Assembly (NCBI RefSeq): GCF_003386195.1
Contig: NZ_QRDX01000001.1
Coordinates: 1 to 64,000, forward strand
Source of the DNA: Seonamhaeicola aphaedonensis
GTDB taxonomy: Bacteria; Bacteroidota; Bacteroidia; Flavobacteriales; Flavobacteriaceae
DNA length: 64,000 nucleotides
Reading direction: 5' to 3'
Positions 1 through 7,511 of the stretch are shown here, piece by piece (the first letter of the stretch is position 1; every line of letters starts with the position of its first letter). The notes under the pieces are model-generated. The model saw nothing but the letters and a program-made list of their open reading frames with translations, was not told the origin of the DNA and searched no databases. The position numbers and the translations under genes were made by a program.

Positions 1-440
1 TTAATACTTTTCTTTATTCCTAAATACCTATCGTGAACAACGCAAAACCGAAAAACAATCCCCCGTTTTGCGGGTGCAAACATAATACCTATTTCCCATT
101 CCACAAGAACTTTTTTTGCATTTTTTTAAACCTTTTTTAAAAAAATCGCAACCATATAGACCACAGTACGTTAGGACAAGGCAAAAAACGCCAAAAGGCA
201 GTGTAGGCTTCCCTTTTTTAGGACACCATGCAAAAAATCAAATCACCCATGCACCAAAATCCACTTTTTTGAGCTTATAAACTCTAACAAAAGGTTCATA
301 ACCAAATTTAAATGGTTATCTGGAGCAATGTTCTCAAGGAAAGAAATTCCATTTATTCATCGTGTTAAAACGGAACTTATTCATTTCTATAAAGTTGGAA
401 TAAGTCATTTAAAAAACCATCTATTAACATTACACAACTA
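1..440. other. Intergenic left edge, no intact gene
   Basis: No intact gene is visible. Bases 41-48 (CGCAAAAC) and 65-72 (GTTTTGCG) can form an 8-bp stem around a 16-nt loop, followed by very T/A-rich sequence to about 150. Bases 238-345 hold a decayed gene remnant, described separately. The remainder (150-237 and 346-440) shows no recognisable signal. The function of the 41-72 hairpin is unknown; it might belong to the 3' end of a transcript that starts outside the window. Confidence 0.5.
238..345 (-). pseudogene. Chimeric gene remnant (piece of the 1061-1549 gene family fused to a piece of the 2690-3760 gene family)
   Basis: Read on the minus strand, bases 238-320 encode FKFGYEPFVRVYKLKKVDF and a short tail before TGA. 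This parallels the C-terminus of the protein at 1061-1549 (FKFGFEPFIGIHTLKKVEF). Bases 303-340 instead match DNA inside the lipoprotein gene 2690-3760 (around 3029-3062), where both read as NIAxDNHLN. The two matches meet at the shared string AAATTTAAAT but lie in different frames, so the segment cannot encode a working protein. It looks like the product of illegitimate recombination between two such genes. Confidence 0.6.
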
Positions 441-935
441 TTATTCTATTACCTCATACTGCCACTGCTCCGAACTTTTATAGCTTTTAAGAATATTTGG
501 TGATTTAATTGCTCCTTTGATTAAAAATGGAGCTGGTGCCATTATAAGTACAACGACAGGAGTAAGAAGTATAGCAGAGGCATCCCCGCTAGAAAACGCC
601 AAAATTGCTAGTTCAACCCCACCAATGATAAACCCGGCCGCTAAATAATAAAGTGACCCATTTATTAAAATAGACATAACTAGGGGATGCTTTTTAATCT
701 TTTCAATTTGACTAAGTTTTATTTCCTTTTTCTTTATGGAAATAGTTTCATCGTCTATTATTTTAAACCTCCCGGTTAATTTTAGGCCATCAAAAGTTTT
801 AATACGAATCCTCTTATTTTCCTTAATTAAAACTTCTTGATCATTTTGCTTGTTATAAATTTTAAGTCCTATTGTCTGTGCAACCAGACTATTAATGACC
901 AGCAAACTAAAAATTAAAATTGATGTTTTTATCAT
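441..935 (-). CDS. Hypothetical secreted/membrane protein, 164 aa
   Basis: The family is not recognised. The N-terminus is a signal peptide (hydrophobic residues 5-16, then a likely cleavage after LVAQ near residue 20). Residues 40-75 look like a small beta-rich domain (LTGRFKIIDDETISIKKKEI). Two hydrophobic stretches around residues 87-112 and 117-140 probably span or sit in the membrane. It is the last minus-strand gene of the envelope island. The spacer in front of it (936-1060) lacks the 21-bp-spaced direct repeat found before several of its neighbours, so there is no sign that it belongs to the same regulon. Confidence 0.6.
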   Translation of the reverse strand: MIKTSILIFSLLVINSLVAQTIGLKIYNKQNDQEVLIKENKRIRIKTFDGLKLTGRFKIIDDETISIKKKEIKLSQIEKIKKHPLVMSILINGSLYYLAAGFIIGGVELAILAFSSGDASAILLTPVVVLIMAPAPFLIKGAIKSPNILKSYKSSEQWQYEVIE

Positions 936-1060
936 AAAGGCATGTATTAAAATGGTTGTTAGGTTATTTAAAGCGAGTACTGGGTTTAATTTTTTAAATA
1001 TAAAGTAATTGTATGTTTTCCAAAAGTTAGAGAATACTTCAAAAAATGAAATAATTTATA

Positions 1061-1549
1061 CTAGAAAATTCTAAGTCCAAACTCCACTTTTTTGAGCGTA
1101 TGAATTCCAATAAAAGGTTCAAAACCAAATTTAAATAAGTAACCTAATTTTAACCCAATACCAGCCGCCAAGTTTCTACAAGTTATAAGTGAATAATCAT
1201 TAAGTTCACCCATATCGTCTTTAAAATTGGCAAACTTCTTTGATGCTCCAATACTCACTTCAGAATGAACGGCAAGGTGATTAAAAAATATCCTGCTATA
1301 TCCAAAGTCACATGCCCAAAAATATTTCCCGCTTTTAGTCTCCGTAAACCCTTCCTTTTTTTTGTTCTCAGTATTCAGCCCCTGTCCATTAAATTGATGT
1401 GAATATCCAAAATGAAGCCTATTGTTGCCTTCTCTTGCTAAAACATCTATTCCCAAAGTGTTGTTTGTAGAATAGGAGAATGAAAAACCTTGTTGACCCC
1501 GACATTCAATAACCAATAAGGTTGTGATTAGAAAAACGATATTCTTCAT
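1061..1549 (-). CDS. Hypothetical secreted beta-strand-rich protein, 162 aa
   Basis: No named family is recognised. Residues 1-19 form a signal peptide (MKNIVFLITTLLVIECRGQ). The rest alternates short polar and aromatic strands ending in a terminal phenylalanine (LRIF), as in small outer-membrane beta-barrels of Bacteroidota, so an outer-membrane location is an inference. Its C-terminal motif (EPFIGIHTLKKVEFG) recurs in two decayed copies at 238-320 and 3763-3826, showing that this gene family has been duplicated and lost locally. The upstream spacer is only 40 bp, so it may be co-transcribed with the repeat protein gene at 1590-2534. Confidence 0.6.
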   Translation of the reverse strand: MKNIVFLITTLLVIECRGQQGFSFSYSTNNTLGIDVLAREGNNRLHFGYSHQFNGQGLNTENKKKEGFTETKSGKYFWACDFGYSRIFFNHLAVHSEVSIGASKKFANFKDDMGELNDYSLITCRNLAAGIGLKLGYLFKFGFEPFIGIHTLKKVEFGLRIF

Positions 1550-1589
1550 AATTTAATATTCAGTGTAAATAATTGAAAAAAAATCGATT

Positions 1590-2534
1590 TTAATAACTTT
1601 TCTCTGAGATTAATTTTCCTTTTTTATACGTTTGCTCCTTGAGTAGTTTCCCATCCCTATCCCATAACTTCCAAACTCCATTTGGTTTTCCACTTTTAAA
1701 TGACGATTCGTATTCCATCTGCCCATTGTCGAACCAATGTTGCCACAGACCTTCTTGTCTTCCATTATTCGTCATTCCTTTGCCCATTAGTTGTCCATTT
1801 TGGTGCCATGCTCTTAATAATCCATTTTCTTGTCCGTCTAAAAATGTTACTTCCTCTTTTAACTTTCCATTCTCATACCACCATTGTGCAAGGCCTTCTT
1901 TTTTATCGTTCTTGAAGGTTGCTTTCTCTCTTAACTGTCCGTTCTCATACCACCATTCCACAAGGCCTTCCATTAAATCTTTCTTCTTTGTTCCTTTGGA
2001 TTTTAATTGACCATTCTCATGCCATTCAAGCAAAACGCCTTCTGCTTTATTTTCTATATAAGTGCCCTCAAAACTTAACTGCCCATTTTCATACCACTCT
2101 TTGTCAAACCCTTCTATTTTACCATCCCTATTTGTTTGTTCTCGTTTTAATTGCCCATTTTCATACCACTCTTTTGCAACACCTTCAATTTTATCATTTT
2201 TTTTTGGTGTTTGTCTCATTAACTGACCATTTTCATACCACTTTTTGATGACACCATTGGCTATTCCATTATTATAAGTTACTTCATAACTTAACTGCCC
2301 ATTTTCATACCATTTTTTGCTAATACCATTTAATTTACCATTCTTGATGGTTAATTCTTCCTTTAATTGTCCATTCTCATGAAAATATTTGATTTTCCCT
2401 GAAATTATGGTCGAGTCTTTTTTTGAAACAAAAAGCTCCCCAATTTTATTGATATCATTAAAATCAATAATTTCTTTCTCCTGGCCGATGTTAATAAGTG
2501 GAATTAGGAACAGTAGAATTAATACCTTTTTCAT
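1590..2534 (-). CDS. Secreted YwqK/MORN-like repeat protein, 314 aa
   Basis: A signal peptide (residues 1-17) is followed by eleven tandem repeats of 24 residues (72 bp), each built on W[YH]ENGQL-x9-G-x3-G, from about residue 46 to the end. This is the repeat of COG2849 proteins, often annotated as the antitoxin component of YwqJK because of a MORN-like motif. No toxin-like gene is adjacent and the protein is predicted to be exported, so an antitoxin role is doubtful here; such repeats more likely form an extended beta surface. A LytTR-type direct repeat lies at 2611-2640, 76 bp upstream of the ATG, with a possible -7 box (AATCTTTG, minus strand) at 2572-2579. Confidence 0.75.
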   Translation of the reverse strand: MKKVLILLFLIPLINIGQEKEIIDFNDINKIGELFVSKKDSTIISGKIKYFHENGQLKEELTIKNGKLNGISKKWYENGQLSYEVTYNNGIANGVIKKWYENGQLMRQTPKKNDKIEGVAKEWYENGQLKREQTNRDGKIEGFDKEWYENGQLSFEGTYIENKAEGVLLEWHENGQLKSKGTKKKDLMEGLVEWWYENGQLREKATFKNDKKEGLAQWWYENGKLKEEVTFLDGQENGLLRAWHQNGQLMGKGMTNNGRQEGLWQHWFDNGQMEYESSFKSGKPNGVWKLWDRDGKLLKEQTYKKGKLISEKSY

Positions 2535-2610
2535 CGGTCAGTTTTTAATTATAAGCTTAGAAAGTGTAAATCAAAGATTAAAAAGAAATGTGATTAATTA
2601 TTTTTTTTTC

Positions 2611-2640
2611 GTCAAACACAAATATCTGAATGACGAACAC
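2611..2640 (-). promoter_or_regulatory. LytTR-type operator, site A (upstream of the YwqK-like gene)
   Basis: On the plus strand two 9-mers, GTCAAACAC (2611-2619) and GACGAACAC (2632-2640), are separated by 12 bp, giving a 21-bp period. In the gene direction the halves read GTGTTCGTC and GTGTTTGAC, followed by GAAA. The element ends 31 bp upstream of a -7-like box, a usual activator position. That the kinase/regulator pair at 3856-5708 binds it is inferred from the architecture and proximity. Confidence 0.6.
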
Positions 2641-2689
2641 TTAAATTATAATATATTATTCAACTTTAAACTTGAACAATGAAAATAAT

Positions 2690-3760
2690 TTAATAATCAC
2701 TAAAAACCTCATAGGTTAAAGTTATTCCTATCTCATGTTCAGTGCCAGGGTTATCATGTAATTTATAGGCTAATTTTAAATCGTAATCGATCATTTGAGA
2801 AAGAAAATTATTTGAGAAAGTTTGCAAAAACTGCCCTTCTATAGAACGACTTCCTTGTTCTAAATCTGGGGAAACACTTCCAAGCACCTCAAAAGGGCAA
2901 AACACTTTTTTAAATTCATAATCTTCATTGAATCCTATCACTATCCATGGAAATGGATTTTTAATGTTCTCATACCCTCTTAAAAAATTGGTTACAAATT
3001 TTACTGGTCTGATGGATTTGATTTTTTCAAAATTTAAATGATTATCTGAAGCAATGTTATTAAGTCGATAATTATTCGCTTTAGCCATCCCTGAAAAATA
3101 GTATTCGTTCGTTTCTTCTGCAATAAAATTAAAATTATAGGTCACCTCGATAATATCCTTCTTTAAATTGAAAAGAGGCACCATAGCAAACGTTTTTACA
3201 TCACTCCATAAGCTAAATTTTTCAGAAAGATTAACCCTGTCAAATATTTTTGACCGCATTCTATAGGCCACATAAACAGTGTCTTGTGTAATTTTTAGAG
3301 AATCAGAAAAATGTTTATAGAAAGGATGATTAATCCCATTGATTAACCAATAATAACGCCTATTAGTGCGATAAAAGCCTGTTGTACCTTGATTAATTAT
3401 AACACCATTTTCCCTGACAACACCCAATCGATGGAATTTTTCATAATCCAAACAATTGTAAGGATGGTCTAATTGAAAATATTTCAACTCGAAATAATTC
3501 GCATCTTTTGGCGCTTTCCACTTAATTTCAACGACTTCATCCCCATAAATTATGGGGATAATTGAATTATTATCAGGAGACGTTATAACGGGCTTTACAT
3601 AAACAGGTGTATATTGTAGACTATCTGGCGTTGGACTACTACTTTCACAGGGGTCGGTAATTTGAAATGCTGGATTATGGCTATCGGTATTACATGAAAG
3701 TACACATAAGAACAAAGCCGTTAACTTAAGCCAAGACAAATATCTCATTTTTAAAACCAT
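2690..3760 (-). CDS. Hypothetical lipoprotein, about 352-356 aa
   Basis: A lipoprotein signal is clear: a hydrophobic stretch ending in the lipobox CVLSC, with the lipidated Cys near residue 23 of the long form. The start at 3748 (MRYLSWLKL) gives a compact signal and is preferred over the one at 3760. Residues 50-100 (ITSPDNNSIIP then VEIKWKAP) resemble a fibronectin-III/Ig-like strand pattern; the rest is unrecognised. The protein probably faces the outer membrane or periplasm. The region just upstream (3763-3826) is a decayed copy of the C-terminus of the 1061-1549 gene, so the 5' end of this gene sits on recombined DNA. No operator repeat precedes it. Confidence 0.6.
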   Translation of the reverse strand: MVLKMRYLSWLKLTALFLCVLSCNTDSHNPAFQITDPCESSSPTPDSLQYTPVYVKPVITSPDNNSIIPIIYGDEVVEIKWKAPKDANYFELKYFQLDHPYNCLDYEKFHRLGVVRENGVIINQGTTGFYRTNRRYYWLINGINHPFYKHFSDSLKITQDTVYVAYRMRSKIFDRVNLSEKFSLWSDVKTFAMVPLFNLKKDIIEVTYNFNFIAEETNEYYFSGMAKANNYRLNNIASDNHLNFEKIKSIRPVKFVTNFLRGYENIKNPFPWIVIGFNEDYEFKKVFCPFEVLGSVSPDLEQGSRSIEGQFLQTFSNNFLSQMIDYDLKLAYKLHDNPGTEHEIGITLTYEVFSDY

Positions 3761-3830
3761 TTTTTAGTGTATTAATTCCTATGAAAGGATCAAAACCAGG
3801 CCCCAGGTATTTTTTTAAAATTTTTTACAC
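3726..3830 (-). pseudogene. Second remnant of the 1061-1549 gene family
   Basis: Read on the minus strand from about 3826, the frame gives YLGPGFDPFIGINTLK, paralleling YLFKFGFEPFIGIHTLK in the intact protein at 1061-1549. After LK the similarity is lost and the frame runs on to TAA at 3726-3728, overlapping the 5' end of the lipoprotein gene in another frame. Only the C-terminal piece survives, with no start and no upstream part of the gene. Confidence 0.55.
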
Positions 3831-3855
3831 CTTATTTTCATTTTAACCTCCTGTT

Positions 3856-4572
3856 TTATTGATTTGTGTCATTTACGATTTTCATAAACTCTTCTTTAAA
3901 TTTTAGCCCTATGGGGATTTTATGTTTTTGTATGGTAATTTGATTGCCACTAATGCTTGTCATTTTTTTGAAATTAATAGCAAACGATTTGTGGGTTCTG
4001 ATAAACATTTTCTTTGGTAGGGAATCTAAAACTGATGTAAACGTTGCATTAGTTAATATGTATTTATCATCTAAATGTGCTTTTACATAATCACCATAAG
4101 CTTCTACAAACAAAATATCTTCAAAGTTGATTTTATGAAGGGTTTTGTTCGATTTAATGAATATGAATCGCTCGTCTTCCGATTGGTTTCCATTTGTTTG
4201 TTTGCCATTAGAGAATCTTTTTTCAAGTACTTTATTCACTGCCGTAAAAAACCGTTCAAATGAAAATGGCTTCAACAAAAAATCGATGGCGTTTACCTCA
4301 AACCCATCTACGGCATATTGCGGATAAGCAGTTGTAAAGATAACATGAGGCGGGTTTTGTAATGATTTGTAAAAGGTTAATCCTGAAATTTTGGGCATGT
4401 TTACATCCAAAAATAGCAGGTCGATATCATTGAGTTCTTTTAGTTTTTCAATAGCTTCAATGGCATTATCGCAAACAGCTCTCAATTCTAAAAAATCAAC
4501 ATCTTCTATAAATTTTTTCAGAACAGTTTGAGAAGCCGGCTCATCGTCTATTATTAAGCAATTAATTTTCAT
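3856..4572 (-). CDS. LytTR-family response regulator, 238 aa
   Basis: The N-terminal receiver domain (about residues 3-120) has the acidic pair D9-D10 and the phospho-acceptor D56 in LFLDVNMPKISG, followed by the TTAYPQYAVDGF and LLKPF motifs. The C-terminal LytTR DNA-binding domain (about 135-238) contains FIFIKSNKTLHKI, VEAYGDYVKAHL and FIRTHKSFAINF. The family usually binds paired 9-bp direct repeats about 21 bp apart as a dimer. It lies 62 bp behind the histidine kinase at 4635-5708 and is surely its partner. Five matching direct repeats occur within 8 kb, in front of neighbouring envelope genes. Confidence 0.93.
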   Translation of the reverse strand: MKINCLIIDDEPASQTVLKKFIEDVDFLELRAVCDNAIEAIEKLKELNDIDLLFLDVNMPKISGLTFYKSLQNPPHVIFTTAYPQYAVDGFEVNAIDFLLKPFSFERFFTAVNKVLEKRFSNGKQTNGNQSEDERFIFIKSNKTLHKINFEDILFVEAYGDYVKAHLDDKYILTNATFTSVLDSLPKKMFIRTHKSFAINFKKMTSISGNQITIQKHKIPIGLKFKEEFMKIVNDTNQ

Positions 4573-4634
4573 CTGTATGTTTTATTTTTTTTAATGGTCA
4601 GATGCCATTCACCTCACAACCATCTTGGAGGGTA

Positions 4635-5708
4635 TCAAGATTTGTGGTAGCTCATTTCATGCTTATGCAGTTTTAAAATCACTCCAAAAGTATCCTTGGT
4701 TTTCACTATTTTAAATTCATGGGTTTTAGCATAAATAATCTCAAGATTTTTCTTGATATTCTCCAATCCAACACCCGAATGTTGGTTGGGTTTCAATTGG
4801 TCCGGCGAGTAATTATTCTCAATGTGAAACATGAATTCGTCATTTTGCAGTGATAAATCAATATTAAGAAAGTTATTATTTATATCCCCCTTAATCCCAT
4901 ATTTAAAACTGTTTTCTACTAAAGGTATTAATAGCATAGGATAGATTTGGTAATTTTCGTTATCGACCTTACAATTAAATTTGATATTTCCTGTTTCCTT
5001 TTGCCTAAACTTCTGAAATTCGATATAATTTTTTAATAGGGTTATTTCATCCTTTAAAGCTACGCGTGGCGTGTTCGAGTCGTAAATCACATACCGTAAA
5101 ATATCAGAAAGCTGTACAATGGCATCCTTAGTCTCTATCTTTTTTTCGATGGCCAAGGCGTAAATCACATTAAGCGAATTGAACAAAAAATGCGGATTTA
5201 TTTGCGATCTTAACAAAGAAAGCTGAGTCTGTATTTGTTTATTTTTCATTTTTAGTTCACGGTTTTCTTGGCGGTTAAAATAGAACCAATCTACCGAGAG
5301 CTTTATTAAGGTAGTACCACCCAACAACAAGCTGTAAATAGTAAATAAAGTGGTGTTGGAGTGGTAACTTATAAAGTAATAATCTGGAAAAAGGTAGTCG
5401 AGGGAGCGTTCAAAATACAAAGTACTTAACTTAGAAAATACTAAAAGGTTAATGACGAAAGTGATAAGATACAACAGGTATTTTTCGGATTTTAATAACT
5501 TCGGAATCAAGATGAAAAAATTAATGAGTACCGGTGCTAGGGCTGTTAATAAAAAACCAACTGTGTAAATGACATCGATCGGATAAGGATGTAGACTTTC
5601 TGCAAAAACAAAAAGGAACACAACAAATAAGCATGCCCATAATACCAAATTAAATAGTATATTATCTCTTAAAGACATACTGGCAGCTCGTGTAGCAAAA
5701 TTGTTCAT
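4635..5708 (-). CDS. LytS/YehU-type sensor histidine kinase, 357 aa
   Basis: Four predicted transmembrane segments (about residues 17-37, 47-69, 77-97, 117-137) are followed by a short coiled linker and the His_kinase domain. The phospho-acceptor His173 lies in RSQINPHFLFNSLN. The ATPase part has the N box with Asn266 (LVENSFKYG) and the G box GVGLENIKK (312-320). There is no large periplasmic sensor domain, so the signal is probably sensed in or near the membrane. The gene precedes its LytTR regulator on the same transcript. A single half-site-like GTCAAAGAG (5735-5743) lies just upstream, without a 21-bp partner. Confidence 0.93.
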   Translation of the reverse strand: MNNFATRAASMSLRDNILFNLVLWACLFVVFLFVFAESLHPYPIDVIYTVGFLLTALAPVLINFFILIPKLLKSEKYLLYLITFVINLLVFSKLSTLYFERSLDYLFPDYYFISYHSNTTLFTIYSLLLGGTTLIKLSVDWFYFNRQENRELKMKNKQIQTQLSLLRSQINPHFLFNSLNVIYALAIEKKIETKDAIVQLSDILRYVIYDSNTPRVALKDEITLLKNYIEFQKFRQKETGNIKFNCKVDNENYQIYPMLLIPLVENSFKYGIKGDINNNFLNIDLSLQNDEFMFHIENNYSPDQLKPNQHSGVGLENIKKNLEIIYAKTHEFKIVKTKDTFGVILKLHKHEMSYHKS

Positions 5709-5759
5709 GTTTTTAGTTTTTTAATCACTAATGTGTCAAAGAGAAATCTTAGTTATCTT

Positions 5760-6611
5760 TTAATCTCTTGTTAGATATAGATAATGAAGTATTCCCCAAA
5801 AATCTTCCTTTTCACTGTATTTAATCCATTTATCATCATCCTTGGCATATTTTTTTATAAACTTTACCAACTCCTCCGATCTCGCTGTTAATAATAAATA
5901 ATCCTCGTACCCCATACCAAAGGAAGTGGTAGCATTTACATAATCATAAGCATTGGTCGCTTTTTGGTGGCTTATTTTTATTTTATGGGCATCAATAAGG
6001 TCACTAAGCTGTCGTTCATCAATAAAATTTAAATAAACCATGTTATTAGATTTAATTTTCAGTCTTATTAGTGAATGAGTAGCAACTATGTGGGCTTTAA
6101 AAAAAAGATTGCTATCAGGTTTATCTTCACTGTAATTGTTGTTACTGCAATCACGTTGGTATATGGGCATTAAATCAATAAACAATTGGTTTTCAATATT
6201 AAAAGGGGTGCCAATAAATATGGTGCTTGTTTCACCTTTCCTATGAATTATGGCATATGCATTCTTATAATGTTCATGCTCTTCTAAATCTTTTTTGTAT
6301 CTAAATAACACATCATCTAATCCTTCAATATTTTTAAAATTATCCTTATTATGTTCGAGGGGCACGTATGGATTTACATGATAGTTAAAAAGAAAATCTT
6401 TAAATTTTTGTACCTCCCAACTGCCCCTTGGAATTTCATAATCTTCATCATCATTTACAAGTTCAGGTTCCATCCAGTTGCCTATCAGTCTTGGTTCAAA
6501 ATAAACTACGTCTTTTGTGTAAAATGGGTTATAGGATATAACAATATTTGAACATGAGTTGAAAAACAATGTTGCACCTATAATTGCCAACCAAAATTTG
6601 ATTCTTTTCAT
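5760..6611 (-). CDS. Hypothetical lipoprotein, paralogue 1, 283 aa
   Basis: No known family is recognised. A lipoprotein signal ends in the lipobox FNSC (Cys20). The mature part shares blocks with the next upstream gene product (6758-7411): NPFYTKDVVYFEPRLIGNW, PFNIENQLFIDLMP and LTARSEELVKFIKKYA, so the two genes are tandem paralogues. This copy has acidic insertions near residues 53-63 and 155-165 and a longer tail. A LytTR-type direct repeat at 6672-6701 lies 60 bp upstream of the ATG. Location is probably periplasmic or outer-membrane anchored. Confidence 0.7.
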   Translation of the reverse strand: MKRIKFWLAIIGATLFFNSCSNIVISYNPFYTKDVVYFEPRLIGNWMEPELVNDDEDYEIPRGSWEVQKFKDFLFNYHVNPYVPLEHNKDNFKNIEGLDDVLFRYKKDLEEHEHYKNAYAIIHRKGETSTIFIGTPFNIENQLFIDLMPIYQRDCSNNNYSEDKPDSNLFFKAHIVATHSLIRLKIKSNNMVYLNFIDERQLSDLIDAHKIKISHQKATNAYDYVNATTSFGMGYEDYLLLTARSEELVKFIKKYAKDDDKWIKYSEKEDFWGILHYLYLTRD

Positions 6612-6671
6612 AAGACCTCAACTTATTATTTACAATTTAAGAAGAAAAACCATACCTTTTCAAGCAAATTC

Positions 6672-6701
6672 GTCAAACACATTGATTTAGGAGGTAAACA
6701 A
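6672..6701 (-). promoter_or_regulatory. LytTR-type operator, site B (upstream of lipoprotein paralogue 1)
   Basis: Plus-strand halves are GTCAAACAC (6672-6680) and GGTAAACAA (6693-6701), with a 12-bp spacer and 21-bp period. The first half is preceded by AATTC, as in the other sites. The second half is the most divergent of the five elements. It lies 60 bp upstream of the ATG at 6611. Confidence 0.55.
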
Positions 6702-6757
6702 TTTTATGTATCTCAGTCACACCCAATTTAGTCATATATTAAGCAATGGTAACTAAC

Positions 6758-7411
6758 TTATTTTCTTTTAAGGATAAATTCAACATCCGTTTTCCATTTG
6801 TCTATATCTTCAGAAGCGATATATTTTTCAACGAATTTTACCAATTCTTCTGAAGAAGCGGTTAAAACAATGTCTTCGTCTAATCCAATTTTTTCGTGCT
6901 TAATATTGATTTTATTTGCTTTTAAAAGGGCTTCCAATTTATCTGAGTCAAGCCATTTAATACTTATGTTTTCTTTGGAATCCATGTCTAACTTAACCAA
7001 GGCATGGGAGCCGATTAAATGCATTTTGTAGACATCATTTATATGTTTGAGACTTTCGTTATCATCTACTGGGGTAAAATCTAGAAATAGCTGATTCTTA
7101 ATTTTAAAGGGCACTACAAGAAAAGCGGCTTTGGAACTGTCTTTTTCATAATTTACATAGTAGCTTATGTTGTTATACTTACTATACTTTTTGTGCGATT
7201 CCTTATCGAGATCTCGTTCTACTTCCTTAAAAACTTGCTGAAATGATTTTACATTCCAAACGCCATTACCCTGATCTACCCAATTGCCTTCAAATTTTGG
7301 TTCGTAATGAAGCACATTATTAGTATAAAATGGATGCAAAGAATTTACGATGCATGAGGTCAAAAATAGTGCAAAAACTATAAATACTGAAAAGGATTGA
7401 ATTGTTTTCAT
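6758..7411 (-). CDS. Hypothetical lipoprotein, paralogue 2, 217 aa
   Basis: The lipobox LTSC places the lipidated cysteine at residue 20, followed by the conserved N-terminal block HPFYTNNVLHYEPKFEGNW. The blocks PFKIKNQLFLDFTP and LTASSEELVKFVEKYIASE match paralogue 1 (5760-6611), but this protein is shorter and lacks its acidic insertions. No enzymatic motif is visible. Its own LytTR-type direct repeat (7477-7506) sits 65 bp upstream of the ATG, nearly the same distance as for paralogue 1, which suggests that promoter and gene were duplicated together. Confidence 0.7.
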   Translation of the reverse strand: MKTIQSFSVFIVFALFLTSCIVNSLHPFYTNNVLHYEPKFEGNWVDQGNGVWNVKSFQQVFKEVERDLDKESHKKYSKYNNISYYVNYEKDSSKAAFLVVPFKIKNQLFLDFTPVDDNESLKHINDVYKMHLIGSHALVKLDMDSKENISIKWLDSDKLEALLKANKINIKHEKIGLDEDIVLTASSEELVKFVEKYIASEDIDKWKTDVEFILKRK

Positions 7412-7476
7412 AATACTAAATTTAAGTTAATTGAAGTCAAAACAAAACCAAAACAGCTTCAAAATCAACAAATTTC

Positions 7477-7506
7477 GTCCAATACTGACTGAAGGTCGTC
7501 AAACAC
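7477..7506 (-). promoter_or_regulatory. LytTR-type operator, site C (upstream of lipoprotein paralogue 2)
   Basis: Plus-strand halves are GTCCAATAC (7477-7485) and GTCAAACAC (7498-7506), with a 12-bp spacer and 21-bp period. AAATTTC precedes the first half. The site sits between the stop codon of the 7512-8177 gene and the gene at 6758-7411. Confidence 0.65.
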
Positions 7507-7511
7507 AGGAT

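Noticed and set aside
1639-2248. Plus-strand open frames and 72-bp periodic repeats that look CRISPR-like
   Set aside because: The period is 24 codons of the minus-strand repeat protein; the units diverge as coding sequence and there are no unique spacers or cas genes.
3800-3852. A tiny frame (MKIRCKKF) behind AGGAGG on the minus strand downstream of the response regulator
   Set aside because: Eight codons only, in a region of decayed gene remnants; the strong Shine-Dalgarno match is unusual for the phylum but has no gene to serve.
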